A stretch of 37,241 nucleotides of DNA from Lachnospiraceae bacterium (GCA_015057405.1 SVEK01000029.1:1-37241), one strand, 5' to 3'. Shown: positions 1 through 8,215, numbered from the stretch's first letter. Made by a program: numbers and translations. Notes: generated from the letters alone by a model not told the origin.

Positions 1-124
1 TTCCTTTTTTTTCTACAGGACTCAGTACAACTTCCATATACACTTTGTTATTACTTGTATATCTATTTTTGGCTATTATTTCTACAAGATTAATGCATCC
101 GTTGTTTTCATAAGCCCCCAACAT
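1..124 (-). CDS. Partial minus-strand reading frame at window edge, function unknown
   Basis: A minus-strand frame with an ATG at 124-122 runs open to base 1. It can be extended upstream to about base 178, where a stop occurs. The visible translation starts MLGAYENNGCINLVEI and contains VYMEVVLSPVEKKG, a normal amino-acid mix, whereas plus-strand frames here look like low-quality Phe/Tyr-rich shadows. I do not recognise the family. The extended frame overlaps the beginning of the GH115 remnant on the other strand, so at least one of the two is cut or rearranged at this point. Only about 40 codons are visible. Confidence 0.35.
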   Translation of the reverse strand, partial: MLGAYENNGCINLVEIIAKNRYTSNNKVYMEVVLSPVEKKG

Positions 125-129
125 AACAG

Positions 130-1017
130 TTGAATGACCCGCCAAAAATGGTGCATCGTTCAACCGATACCGGCGCAATTAATTTGCAGAATTTTACAAG
201 CATAAATAATGAAGAATACAGTTTGAATATTCTTAACGGAGGAAATCAGGCATTTGATTACGAAGTATCAGCAGATAAAGATTGGATAATACTGTCGAAA
301 AATGAAGGAAGCGTCGATGTAGATGATTCTGTAAGTATTACGGTTGATTTTAGCAAGATTACTTCATACAGTACGGGAACTATTACAATTAAAGGTAATT
401 CACAGACTGTTACCGTTAATGTTGCGGCAAATGTAATTGATGTAACAGGACTTGCAGATAAAACATATGTTGAAGCACATGATTATATTGCAATAGAGGC
501 AGGAAACTATGTTGAAAAAGGTGCAGCAGCTACCGGAGCAGAGTGGAAAGAAATAGATAAGTACGGAAGAACAGTATCTTCAATGAAAGTATTCCCGACT
601 ACAGAATACTTTTATGATGAAAATGAAGCTCCATATGTAGATTACAAATTTTACACAGATGATAACGAAAAATATACCCTTCAGACACATATAGCACCTT
701 CCAATAATGTTGACTGGAATTATGTTTCCATGAAATTTGCAGTATCTATAGATGGCGGAGCACCTATGTATGTTGATACGATACCGAAATCATATATAGC
801 AGGTACATGGAGAGATTCAACATGGTCAAATGCAGTACGGAATAATATACGGGCAATTGACACAGAGCTTGGCAACCTAAGCGAGGGTGAGCACACATTA
901 AGAATTTATGCAATTGATCCGGCTGTTGTCCTTGAAAAAATGATTATTTTTCCTAGTTCATTAAAGCTTAAAAGTTCATATCTTGGACCAAAAGAAAGTT
1001 ATTATGTCGGTAAATAG
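130..1017 (+). pseudogene. 5'-truncated GH115 (alpha-glucuronidase type) C-terminal fragment
   Basis: The 295-codon frame resembles only the C-terminal part of family GH115 enzymes, which remove glucuronic or methylglucuronic acid from xylan. Visible signs are a middle beta domain (about residues 20-110, with AFDYEVSADKDWI) followed by the GH115 C-terminal domain (about 110-295, with YIAIEAGNYV, GRTVSSMKVFP, MKFAVSIDGG, HTLRIYAIDPAVVLEKMI and, near the end, SYLGPKESYY). Family members are usually over 800 residues, so the catalytic part is missing. The frame has a TAA at 124-126 and could start only at a TTG at 130 with no clear ribosome site. There is no signal peptide. I infer a decayed or rearranged gene, or an assembly junction near a contig end. 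A free-standing C-terminal domain is less likely. Confidence 0.6.
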
Positions 1018-1044
1018 TGAGATAGTAATGTAGCTTAATTAAGT

Positions 1045-1092
1045 AACCTGTTTATGGCAGATCACATGTCATAAGCAGGTTATTATTATTTT
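1045..1092 (+). terminator. Rho-independent terminator after GH115 fragment
   Basis: AACCTGTTTATG (1045-1056) pairs with CATAAGCAGGTT (1070-1081) apart from one internal mismatch. The loop is 13 bases and a T-rich tail (TATTATTATTTT) follows. It separates the GH115 remnant from the XRE gene. Confidence 0.7.
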
Positions 1093-1205
1093 GCAAGGTA
1101 AATGGGAAAATGAATATTGTTTTTTTGGAAAAAGAAATGGAAACAGCGAGTTGCTTTTTTTATTTGTTTTATTAGTGTATTATATATGCGGAGGTGGAGA
1201 TAAAC

Positions 1206-1970
1206 ATGGAAACTAAGGATATTATTTTAGAATTAAGAAGTAAAACCGGGTTGTCACAGGATGAACTTGCAGAAAAGGTATTTGTCACACGTCAAGCCGT
1301 ATCCCGCTGGGAAAACGGAGAAACTGTTCCCAATACGGAAACCCTGAAATTGCTCTCAAAGTTATTTGATGTTTCGATTAATACACTTTTAGGTTCTCCA
1401 AGAGAGCTTATCTGTCAGTGTTGCGGAATGCCTCTTGAAGATTCTGTTATAAGTAGGGAAAAAGACGGCGTATTAAATGAACATTACTGTAAATGGTGTT
1501 ATGCTGACGGAGAATATATGTACAGCAATATGGATGATTTGATTGATGTATGTGTGAAAAATATGGCTAGTGAAGAACATTCAGAGGAAGAAGTACGTAT
1601 TTATTTGAAAACGGTGTTACCAAAGCTTGATTACTGGAAAAACTATGAACAGCTTAGCGATAAAGGCGAATTTGAAGAATTTAAGAAAAAGCTCATTGAA
1701 GAAATTAATGCACTGAATGTTGAAGGGATGCCTAAGTTGACAAAACTTTATACTCTTGTTGGAAGCTTTATTAATCTTGAATATAGGCTTCCAAACGGGA
1801 AATATGTAAAGTATTTGGATGATAATGCTACATATCTTGGTAATCAGCTTGAGTGTGAGTTTGGCGGTGACAGATGCTTTGGTATTGCGGCCAATATGGA
1901 TTTTATTCTCATTAGTACTTATGAAGCAAACGGAGAGAATCCGGAATTGGTTATTTATAAAAAGAGATAA
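1206..1970 (+). CDS. XRE-family regulator with zinc-ribbon domain
   Basis: A one-component regulator of unknown target. The N-terminus is a Cro/CI helix-turn-helix (about residues 3-58; LSQDELAEKVFVTRQAVSRWENG is the DNA-reading part, followed by the usual TLKLLSKLFDVSINTLLG). Next comes a zinc-ribbon module of the putative zinc ribbon family (PF12674-like; about 66-145) with CQCCGMPLED and a second pair in YCKWCYADGEY. The last about 75 residues form a small uncharacterised beta-rich domain (LNVEGMPKLTKLYTLVGSF onward). The frame can begin at GTG 1194, but that codon lies inside the GGAGGTGGAG ribosome site. ATG 1206, 6 bases after the second GGAG, fits better. The direction and the zinc-binding potential link it loosely to the Cys-rich secreted protein that follows. 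Metal sensing is inference. Confidence 0.85.
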   Translation: METKDIILELRSKTGLSQDELAEKVFVTRQAVSRWENGETVPNTETLKLLSKLFDVSINTLLGSPRELICQCCGMPLEDSVISREKDGVLNEHYCKWCYADGEYMYSNMDDLIDVCVKNMASEEHSEEEVRIYLKTVLPKLDYWKNYEQLSDKGEFEEFKKKLIEEINALNVEGMPKLTKLYTLVGSFINLEYRLPNGKYVKYLDDNATYLGNQLECEFGGDRCFGIAANMDFILISTYEANGENPELVIYKKR

Positions 1971-2003
1971 TTTCCCACCCTTTTTTGAGGGATGGGGTGG
2001 GGT
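1971..2003. repeat. Intergenic G/C-block hairpin repeat, copy 1
   Basis: TTTCCCACCC, then TTTTTTGAGG, then GATGGGGTGGGG. The CCCACCC arm pairs with GGGTGGG, leaving a T-rich loop. A near-identical element lies at 8184-8215 (TTTCCCACC-T6-AAAGGATGGGGGTGGG). It begins one base after the stop codon of the XRE gene. It could act as a terminator on the minus strand or be a small repeated mobile or structured element; both are inference. Confidence 0.55.
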
Positions 2004-2094
2004 AAAACTGGATAGATATGATAGCATTAGTACAGATACTGTTGGTTAATATCCGGAATATGGTGTGGTTATGTAAAGACAGGAGGAGATTAAG

Positions 2095-5076
2095 ATGAGA
2101 TATAGAAAAAAAATAATTAGTATACTAGTAGTTTTGACGATGCTTTTGTCATTGTGGACGGAAAATAGTATTAGCTATGCCGAGGACCCATACACATACA
2201 AATCAAATCACGACGGAACACATTCAGTATACGAAATAACAGCAGAAGGCGAAATGATAATCGTAGAAAGTAACGGCATGTGTAAATACGGTGAAGACGG
2301 CACTTGTATGTACTGCGGTTATTTTAAGGATGAAGCAGGCGGTGACGGACATAGGCATGATTACAGTATATATACTGACAACGGCGACGGAAATCATATG
2401 GTAAACTGCAGCGGCTGTGATTCATATTATCTTGATGCACATTATGAGTTTGATGATAACGGTCTCTGTATACACTGCGGTGGTAAATCAAAGAATTGGA
2501 ATCCGGGTGATTCAGGTGACGTAGAGATACATGATTATGTTTATGAGTCAAATCGTGACGGAACGCACAGAGTATTATACAAAGAAAATGAACAGGTTGT
2601 AGTAAAAGACGAAAACGCAAAGTGTGAATATGATGAATTTAATAAGTGCAGATACTGTTATTATGAGAAAAGGGAAGAAGAACATAATCATAATTATATA
2701 GTGTACAGTGATAACGGGGACGGAACACATAAAGTAGGCTGTTCAGACTGTACATCATACTATATAGAAGAACACAACGAATTTTATGATAACGGACTCT
2801 GCGTACATTGTGGCGGCAAGGCAGAAAACGGTAATCAGGGCGGTTCGGATGCAAACGACTCGTACACATACAAATCAAATCACGACGGAACACATTTAGT
2901 ATACGAAATAACAGCAGAAGGTGAAACGATAATCGTAGAAAGTAACGCCATGTGTAAATATAGTGAGGACGGCACTTGTATGTACTGCGGTTATTTTAAG
3001 GATGAAGCAGGCGGAGAAGCAGGCGGTGACGGACATAGGCATGACTACAGTATATATACTGACAATGGCGACGGAAGCCATATGGTAAACTGCAGCGGCT
3101 GTGATTCATATTATATTGATGCGCATTATGAGTTTGATGATAACGGTCTCTGCATACACTGCGGCGGTAAATCAAAGAATTGGAATCCGGGTGATTCAGG
3201 TGACGTAGAGATATATGATTATGTTTATGAGTCAAATCATGACGGAACGCACAGAGTATTATACAAAGAAAATGAACAGGTTGTAGTAAAAGACGAAAAT
3301 GCAAAGTGTGAATATGATGAATTTAATAAGTGCAGATACTGTTATTATGAGAAAAGGGAAGAAGAACATAATCATAATTATATAGTGTACAGTGATAACG
3401 GAGACGGAACACATAAAGTAGGCTGTTCAGATTGTACATCATACTATATAGAAGAACACAACGAATTTTATGATAACGGACTCTGCGTACATTGTGGCGG
3501 CAAGGCAGAAAACGGTAATCAGGGCGGTTCGGATGCAAACGACCCGTACACATACAAATCAAATCATGACGGAACACATTATGTATATGAAATAACAGCA
3601 GAAGGTGAAATGATAATCGTAGAAAGTAACGCTATGTGTAAATATAGTGAGGACGGCACATGTATGTACTGCGGTTATTTTAAGGATGAAGCAGGCGGTG
3701 ACGGACATAGGCATGACTACAGTATATATACTGACAACGGCGACGGAAGCCATATGGTAAACTGCAGCGGCTGTGATTCATATTATATTGATGCGCATTA
3801 TGAGTTTGATGATAACGGTCTCTGTATACACTGTGGCGGCAAATCGGAGAACGGGAATCCGGGAGAAACGGATAAGGAATCATATATATATTTTCCGAAT
3901 TTTGATGGAACACATGAGATATCATGCATAATTGATGATAAAGAAACTATTGTGGCAGAAAGAGTACCATGTGATTATGATGAAAATAAAAAGTGTAAAT
4001 ATTGCGATTATATTTTGGAGGATAAACCGGTAGAGCCAGAGCCAACGGAAGATCCGGAGCCAACAAAGGAACCGAAACCAACCAGAGAACCGGAGCCAAC
4101 CAAGCAGCCGGAACCAACGAAAGAACCTGAACCAACCAAGCAGCCGGAACCAACGAAAGAACCTGAACCAACCAAGCAACCGGAACCAACGAAAGAACCT
4201 GAACCAACAGAAGCTCCTGCACCGGTACATACTCATCAGTTAACATATGTTGATGCAGGTAATGGATTACATACAGTAAAATGTGCGGATTGCAGTGAAA
4301 CGTATACAGAAATTCATACATATGATGCTAATGGTGTATGTACATCATGTGGTGCTGTAAAGGAAGTAATAGCAGAGCATGTTCATCAATATGAAAGCAT
4401 TGATAATGAAGACGGAACTCACACTATTTCCTGTACAGATTGTGAATACACAATAACGGAAGAACATGCATATGATGAAAAGGGTATATGTAAAGTGTGT
4501 GAAGCTGACTTATATGGTTCAATTCAGGATGCGGAAGTGGAAATAACTGAAATAATCAACGTAAAAAAAGGAATTGAACTTACATGGGATGAAGTCCCGA
4601 ATGTAGAGGGATATTATGTATATCGAAAAAAAGGAAATGAAAAATGGAAAAAAGTCAAGTCAGTATCAGATAATACATGGATAGACACAAAAGCTTCATC
4701 AAATGGAGAGAAATATCAATATAAAATAGTTGCGTATCGCGGAAAAGTGGAAAGTGAAGAATCTGAAGTTGTAACCATGTTCAGAATGATAAAGAAAAAT
4801 CTTGCCGTTGCAAAGAATAAAAAAGGCAAAAAAATGCGCCTGAAATGGCAGGTTAATTCTAAAGGAAATGGTTATCTAATACAGTATTCACTTGATAAAG
4901 ACTTTGACAGCATCAAGAAAAAACAAGTTAGCGGAGCAAAGAAAAAAGAAGTAGTTATTTCAGGGCTGAAAAAGGGAAAAACATATTATGTTAGAATAAG
5001 AAGTTATAAGAAAGTCGGAAAGAAAATGTATTATTCTGATTGGAGTGATACTAAAACTGTGAAGATAGCTAAATAA
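2095..5076 (+). CDS. Secreted Cys/His-module repeat protein with Pro-Thr linker and two Fn3-like domains
   Basis: A 993-residue exported protein of unknown function. It starts at ATG 2095 after AGGAGGAG. A signal peptide covers residues 1-29 (MRYRKKIISILVVLTMLLSL, cleavage after SYA). About 13 short modules follow. Seven are of the type H-x-H-x-Y, DNGDGTH, C-x2-C, H, NGxCxxCG. Six are of the type SNHDGTH with a C-x8-C-x2-C tail. The Cys/His spacing resembles small zinc ribbons, though disulfides are an alternative outside the cell. About residues 645-710 are a (K/Q)EPEPT linker, two more Cys/His modules follow, and the C-terminus (about 810-993) holds two lysine-rich fibronectin-III-like domains (GIELTWDEVPNVEGYYVYRK; KGKTYYVRIRSYKKVGKK). 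No sortase motif or transmembrane anchor is seen. The start and signal peptide are clear, and the function is open. Confidence 0.85.
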   Translation: MRYRKKIISILVVLTMLLSLWTENSISYAEDPYTYKSNHDGTHSVYEITAEGEMIIVESNGMCKYGEDGTCMYCGYFKDEAGGDGHRHDYSIYTDNGDGNHMVNCSGCDSYYLDAHYEFDDNGLCIHCGGKSKNWNPGDSGDVEIHDYVYESNRDGTHRVLYKENEQVVVKDENAKCEYDEFNKCRYCYYEKREEEHNHNYIVYSDNGDGTHKVGCSDCTSYYIEEHNEFYDNGLCVHCGGKAENGNQGGSDANDSYTYKSNHDGTHLVYEITAEGETIIVESNAMCKYSEDGTCMYCGYFKDEAGGEAGGDGHRHDYSIYTDNGDGSHMVNCSGCDSYYIDAHYEFDDNGLCIHCGGKSKNWNPGDSGDVEIYDYVYESNHDGTHRVLYKENEQVVVKDENAKCEYDEFNKCRYCYYEKREEEHNHNYIVYSDNGDGTHKVGCSDCTSYYIEEHNEFYDNGLCVHCGGKAENGNQGGSDANDPYTYKSNHDGTHYVYEITAEGEMIIVESNAMCKYSEDGTCMYCGYFKDEAGGDGHRHDYSIYTDNGDGSHMVNCSGCDSYYIDAHYEFDDNGLCIHCGGKSENGNPGETDKESYIYFPNFDGTHEISCIIDDKETIVAERVPCDYDENKKCKYCDYILEDKPVEPEPTEDPEPTKEPKPTREPEPTKQPEPTKEPEPTKQPEPTKEPEPTKQPEPTKEPEPTEAPAPVHTHQLTYVDAGNGLHTVKCADCSETYTEIHTYDANGVCTSCGAVKEVIAEHVHQYESIDNEDGTHTISCTDCEYTITEEHAYDEKGICKVCEADLYGSIQDAEVEITEIINVKKGIELTWDEVPNVEGYYVYRKKGNEKWKKVKSVSDNTWIDTKASSNGEKYQYKIVAYRGKVESEESEVVTMFRMIKKNLAVAKNKKGKKMRLKWQVNSKGNGYLIQYSLDKDFDSIKKKQVSGAKKKEVVISGLKKGKTYYVRIRSYKKVGKKMYYSDWSDTKTVKIAK
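2185..3840 (+). repeat. Long tandem duplication inside the Cys/His-module gene (2.4 copies)
   Basis: Copies begin at 2185, 2857 and 3541. The first period is 672 bases. The second is 684 because of an in-frame 12-base insertion (extra GEAG after DEAG near 3010). The third copy stops at about 3840, after the first Cys/His pair. The copies are almost identical at the DNA level, including silent positions, so the duplication or homogenisation is recent. Repeat-number variation between strains is expected. Confidence 0.9.
4030..4215 (+). repeat. Pro-Glu-Pro-Thr coding minisatellite
   Basis: A 36-base unit encoding EPTKQPEPTKEP is repeated about three times in a row, with more diverged six-residue units (EPTEDP, EPTKEP, KPTREP) before it. 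It forms an extended proline-rich spacer in the secreted protein. Confidence 0.8.
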
Positions 5077-5106
5077 ATCTTATGTTAATTAGTATAATGG
5101 CCCCCT

Positions 5107-5150
5107 AAAGAGAGAGCAGAGTATGCCAAAATGCATGCTCTGCTCTCTTT
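5107..5150. terminator. Bidirectional terminator between convergent genes
   Basis: AGAGAGCAGAG (5111-5121) pairs perfectly with CTCTGCTCTCT (5138-5148). It is flanked by AAAG on the left and TTTAATAA on the right. It lies between the Cys/His-module gene (plus) and the LuxR-type regulator (minus), whose stop codons are 5074-5076 and 5178-5180, so it can serve both. Confidence 0.8.
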
Positions 5151-5177
5151 AATAACACATGTGAATTAAATAGTCCT

Positions 5178-6752
5178 TTATTTAATATATTTCATTAAAG
5201 TTGCGTATTCCAGAAGTTGTTTTTTTGAAGAAACACCAAGTTTGGAATAAATGTTTCTGTTATGATACTTTAGGGTGTTTTTATTTATATTTGCTGTTTC
5301 AAGAACTTCATTAGTACTTTTCCCTTCCAAGTATAAGTTGAAAATAAATGTTTCTTTTGGTGTAAGAGTGTTTAGGCATTCCATAAAGCGGTCGAGATCA
5401 TCTTTATCAATTTCAGGAATCTTTTCGTCAGATATATGTGTTATCATAGTTTGAGCCATACTTAAATTGTTTTTTGCAGTTTCTTTTTCTTCGTTTAACT
5501 TCTTGAAAGATTCTTCGTATAAATCAAATGCTTCATTTATCTGACGAAGATAACGTCTGCCTATAAACAGTGATATAATAATGCTTATAATCAGAATAAT
5601 AAATACAATAATTGATATATGAGCTGGAATTTCTTTAAATATTTCATCTATAATAGTTTCAGGCAGCAGTAATGCCAGACACCATTTTTCGTTTTTATAA
5701 GGTGAATTGTCGGCATAAAGATTCAAATCAAGGGATTTTCCTGCATATCTGTTGGTGCTCGAAGAAAAACGTTCGAAACCGTCTTTTACATATAAACGTA
5801 AAAAATCCTTTGAATTTCGTATGCCGGTATGATATGAATTGCCGGCAATTGCACTTTTTGAGCAATATATTTTCTTTGAATCATAAGTTGCAACAACACT
5901 AAACATATTGTCATATGTATCTGAATTTGGTGAATAAAGCGATTTAAACATACGGTCACTTATTTCTATTCCGCACAAACCAAAAACCGTTCCGTTATAA
6001 CTTCTTAAGGGAACGCATAATAAATATCCCGATTCGCTGTTGCCTTTTAAAGTAACACATTCTGTCCAGTAATACAGTCGTGATAAAGGGAGGTCTGGAT
6101 TGTTTCGTGCAGTATTCATAACGTAATCAAAATAATCCTGACCGGATATATTAAACTCCATTTGCCACTGTCCTAACAGACCAATATTGTTTTCTCTGGC
6201 TATAGAAGCCGGACCGCGCAGATAATGAAGCTTTACCCCGACTGATTGTGTATATGTAGGCTGTGTTTTTTTAATAAAAATACCTGATTTATAATATTCT
6301 GTATCATTTGAATGTTTAGTCAATGAGGAGTCCAGCATTATAAAGGCGCCACCACAGGAAGTATTTTTCACAATATTAATAAGTGATTGAGCCTGTGATG
6401 AAAGAAGCGGTTCAATCAAGTTGCGATTATTCTCAAGAGTCCGGGCAGATATATTGTTGGCTGAAAAAAAATTATCGCAACTGTCAGATATTTCTTCAGC
6501 CAGATTGATTCCCTGTACGGATATCTGACTAAAATCATTTGAAACCGTCTTTGCAATATCATTTAATTTATCGTTAAAATAATTATTTACGGAAGCGGTA
6601 CCCTTTTTTGTTATTCCAAATAAAATGAGCAATGCCGTAAATGAAATTATTAAGAAAAATGTTAATGCAACAAAGAATAACACAAGACGTCTTTGCATTG
6701 TGAATTCTTTGGTTTTCATTTTTTTAATGTATTGTAATATGTTTTTTCTCAT
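5178..6752 (-). CDS. Membrane-anchored LuxR-type regulator with extracellular sensor domain
   Basis: A 524-residue one-component transmembrane regulator. Residues about 22-48 (LVLFFVALTFFLIISFTALL) are a first membrane helix. About 50-380 form an extracellular region of double-Cache-like character, by layout rather than by recognised motif. About 380-402 (HISIIVFIILIISIIISLFI) are the second helix. A charged coiled coil follows (about 408-445, SFKKLNEEKETAKNNL). The C-terminus is a GerE/LuxR helix-turn-helix (about 460-524; LTPKETFIFNLYLEGKS, VLETANINKNTLKYHNRNIY, SKLGV). There is no kinase or receiver domain, so an outside signal would pass directly to a DNA-binding domain that stays at the membrane. 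It begins 45 bases after the solute-binding protein gene and almost certainly shares its transcript. AAAGGAGG stands 12 bases before the ATG. Confidence 0.85.
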   Translation of the reverse strand: MRKNILQYIKKMKTKEFTMQRRLVLFFVALTFFLIISFTALLILFGITKKGTASVNNYFNDKLNDIAKTVSNDFSQISVQGINLAEEISDSCDNFFSANNISARTLENNRNLIEPLLSSQAQSLINIVKNTSCGGAFIMLDSSLTKHSNDTEYYKSGIFIKKTQPTYTQSVGVKLHYLRGPASIARENNIGLLGQWQMEFNISGQDYFDYVMNTARNNPDLPLSRLYYWTECVTLKGNSESGYLLCVPLRSYNGTVFGLCGIEISDRMFKSLYSPNSDTYDNMFSVVATYDSKKIYCSKSAIAGNSYHTGIRNSKDFLRLYVKDGFERFSSSTNRYAGKSLDLNLYADNSPYKNEKWCLALLLPETIIDEIFKEIPAHISIIVFIILIISIIISLFIGRRYLRQINEAFDLYEESFKKLNEEKETAKNNLSMAQTMITHISDEKIPEIDKDDLDRFMECLNTLTPKETFIFNLYLEGKSTNEVLETANINKNTLKYHNRNIYSKLGVSSKKQLLEYATLMKYIK

Positions 6753-6797
6753 GTATGAGAGAAGCCTCCTTTAATAAATAATAAATTATTATGCAAG

Positions 6798-8150
6798 CTA
6801 ATTGGTTAATTCATTTATTGTTGTATTAAAGGAATAGTTTTCATTGTTAAGAAATGAATTGCGGTCTTTTGTTAAAACAGCTCTTAATTTTGTTTCGAAG
6901 TTTGTACTGTCATCATCAAAAGAGAGATGATTTGGTGCAGTAAAAAATTCATAATTTTCATACATGGACAAAACAGCAGTAAGCATTTTTTTGATACGAT
7001 TGTCAGTTAGTGTATCAAGATGTTTTTTGATATCATTTTCAAATGCCTGTTTTGTTACAGGAAGATATCCGGTTGAAGATATAAACTGCATGTTTTGTTC
7101 GGGAGCAGTAAGCCATTTGATGAATTCACACGCAGCATATTCTTTTTGTGGGGATGATTTGGAAACAATGAGTCCGCCACCGCGTTGCAGAGCAATATTT
7201 TTGCCGTTTTCAAATATTGGATACGGAAGAATTGAATATTCAACCTGTTCTATTGTGCCGTCTTCGTATGTTACAGTGTCGCCATAAAACAATATTCCGG
7301 CAGAGGAACCTGTTGAACATATTAAATCGCCTGTTTTTGATAAATCGGAGGAGTAACCGTCGTATATCGCGAAACCTCCTTTAACGGCAGGGTCATATAT
7401 TGTATTCATGATATATTTGAAGGATTCATTATCAAAATTAAAGCTGGTATCTTCATTAATAATACTGGTTCCAAGTTGTTCCATGGCAACTTCGGTGAAA
7501 TTAAACCATGAATCAGCGGCATAAAATTGTTTTCCGTCATTTTTTATATCAGGTGTTTTTGCATCAGTCCACGCATAATAATCTTTTGAAAGTTTTGCAA
7601 TGCCCTCAAACGTTGAAAGTAAAGATTCGTCCGTGCCTGTTTCGGATGCAAATTTGTCAAATAAAGTTTTATTAAGATACATTATTTCAGTAGATTTGGC
7701 GATAGGAAATACATAAAGACCGTCATCACCAAAACGTCCTTCATCAATAAAATTATCTACATACAAATCTAAAGTGTCATCTGCAATGTAATCATCATAA
7801 TTTATGATTAACCCTTTTTCTTTAAATGAAACGGCTATTTTCGGATATCCGGTAAATATGTCAGGTGTTTCAGGCGCCCCCGGGTCTCCGTTTGCAATCA
7901 TTTCAAGTGATTTGTTAAGCTCAGAGCTGGATGAAATTGCGGTAACATTGATGGTAATGCCAAGATCTTTTCCCTTAGTGGTATTAAACTGATCAATAAG
8001 ATAATCCATTGTTTCCTGCATGTCTCCACCATAATTATGCCACATTGTCAGAGTGACAGGATTCTCCGGATTAGGTTTTGTGTCGTCGCCACAACCACAT
8101 AACATTGTTAATAATATGGCTGTGAGAATTAGTGATTTGTAGTTTTTCAT
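6798..8150 (-). CDS. Extracellular solute-binding lipoprotein (ABC sugar-type, family 1)
   Basis: A 450-residue binding protein of the kind that delivers oligosaccharides to ABC importers. A lipoprotein signal is visible (MKNYKSLILTAILLTMLCGC, lipobox LCG-Cys20). Typical family features follow: LTMWHNYGGDMQETMDYLID near the start of the mature chain, PDIFTGYP, the hinge-proximal VFPIAKSTEIMYLNKTLFDKF, and AACEFIKWLTAPEQNMQFI followed by STGYLPV near the C-terminus. Its start follows AGGAGG by 5 bases. No permease or ATPase gene is nearby; the next gene in the transcript is the membrane LuxR-type regulator. I therefore infer that it presents a ligand to the regulator's outer domain, although it could also serve a transporter encoded elsewhere. 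Confidence 0.88.
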   Translation of the reverse strand: MKNYKSLILTAILLTMLCGCGDDTKPNPENPVTLTMWHNYGGDMQETMDYLIDQFNTTKGKDLGITINVTAISSSSELNKSLEMIANGDPGAPETPDIFTGYPKIAVSFKEKGLIINYDDYIADDTLDLYVDNFIDEGRFGDDGLYVFPIAKSTEIMYLNKTLFDKFASETGTDESLLSTFEGIAKLSKDYYAWTDAKTPDIKNDGKQFYAADSWFNFTEVAMEQLGTSIINEDTSFNFDNESFKYIMNTIYDPAVKGGFAIYDGYSSDLSKTGDLICSTGSSAGILFYGDTVTYEDGTIEQVEYSILPYPIFENGKNIALQRGGGLIVSKSSPQKEYAACEFIKWLTAPEQNMQFISSTGYLPVTKQAFENDIKKHLDTLTDNRIKKMLTAVLSMYENYEFFTAPNHLSFDDDSTNFETKLRAVLTKDRNSFLNNENYSFNTTINELTN

Positions 8151-8183
8151 AAAAACCTCCTAAATTGTAACGGATTTTTTTGA

Positions 8184-8215
8184 TTTCCCACCTTTTTTAA
8201 AGGATGGGGGTGGGT
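8184..8215. repeat. Intergenic G/C-block hairpin repeat, copy 2
   Basis: TTTCCCACC, T6, AAAGGATGGGGGTGGG: the same element as at 1971-2003, with a one-base difference in several homopolymer runs. It is enclosed by an outer inverted repeat, ACGGATTT (8170-8177) and AAATCCGT (8228-8235), giving a nested structure of about 66 bases. It sits in the divergent region between the solute-binding protein and the leucine-rich-repeat gene. The rest of this about 295-base gap holds one possible small reading frame and no promoter I can define. Confidence 0.55.

Noticed and set aside
1617-2049. Minus- and plus-strand frames over the end of the XRE gene and the hairpin repeat
   Set aside because: Both depend on reading through the regulator gene in another frame and through the repeat element; composition is Ile/Lys/Ser-random and no ribosome site is seen.
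2324-3925. Series of minus-strand frames rich in His/Cys/Arg across the duplicated region
   Set aside because: They recur with the same period as the coding-strand duplication and are reverse readings of the Cys/His modules.
3922-4321. Two overlapping minus-strand frames rich in Trp/Phe/Arg or Leu/Val/Pro
   Set aside because: They are antisense readings of the EPTKQP repeat; their periodicity is that of the coding strand and no ribosome site is present.
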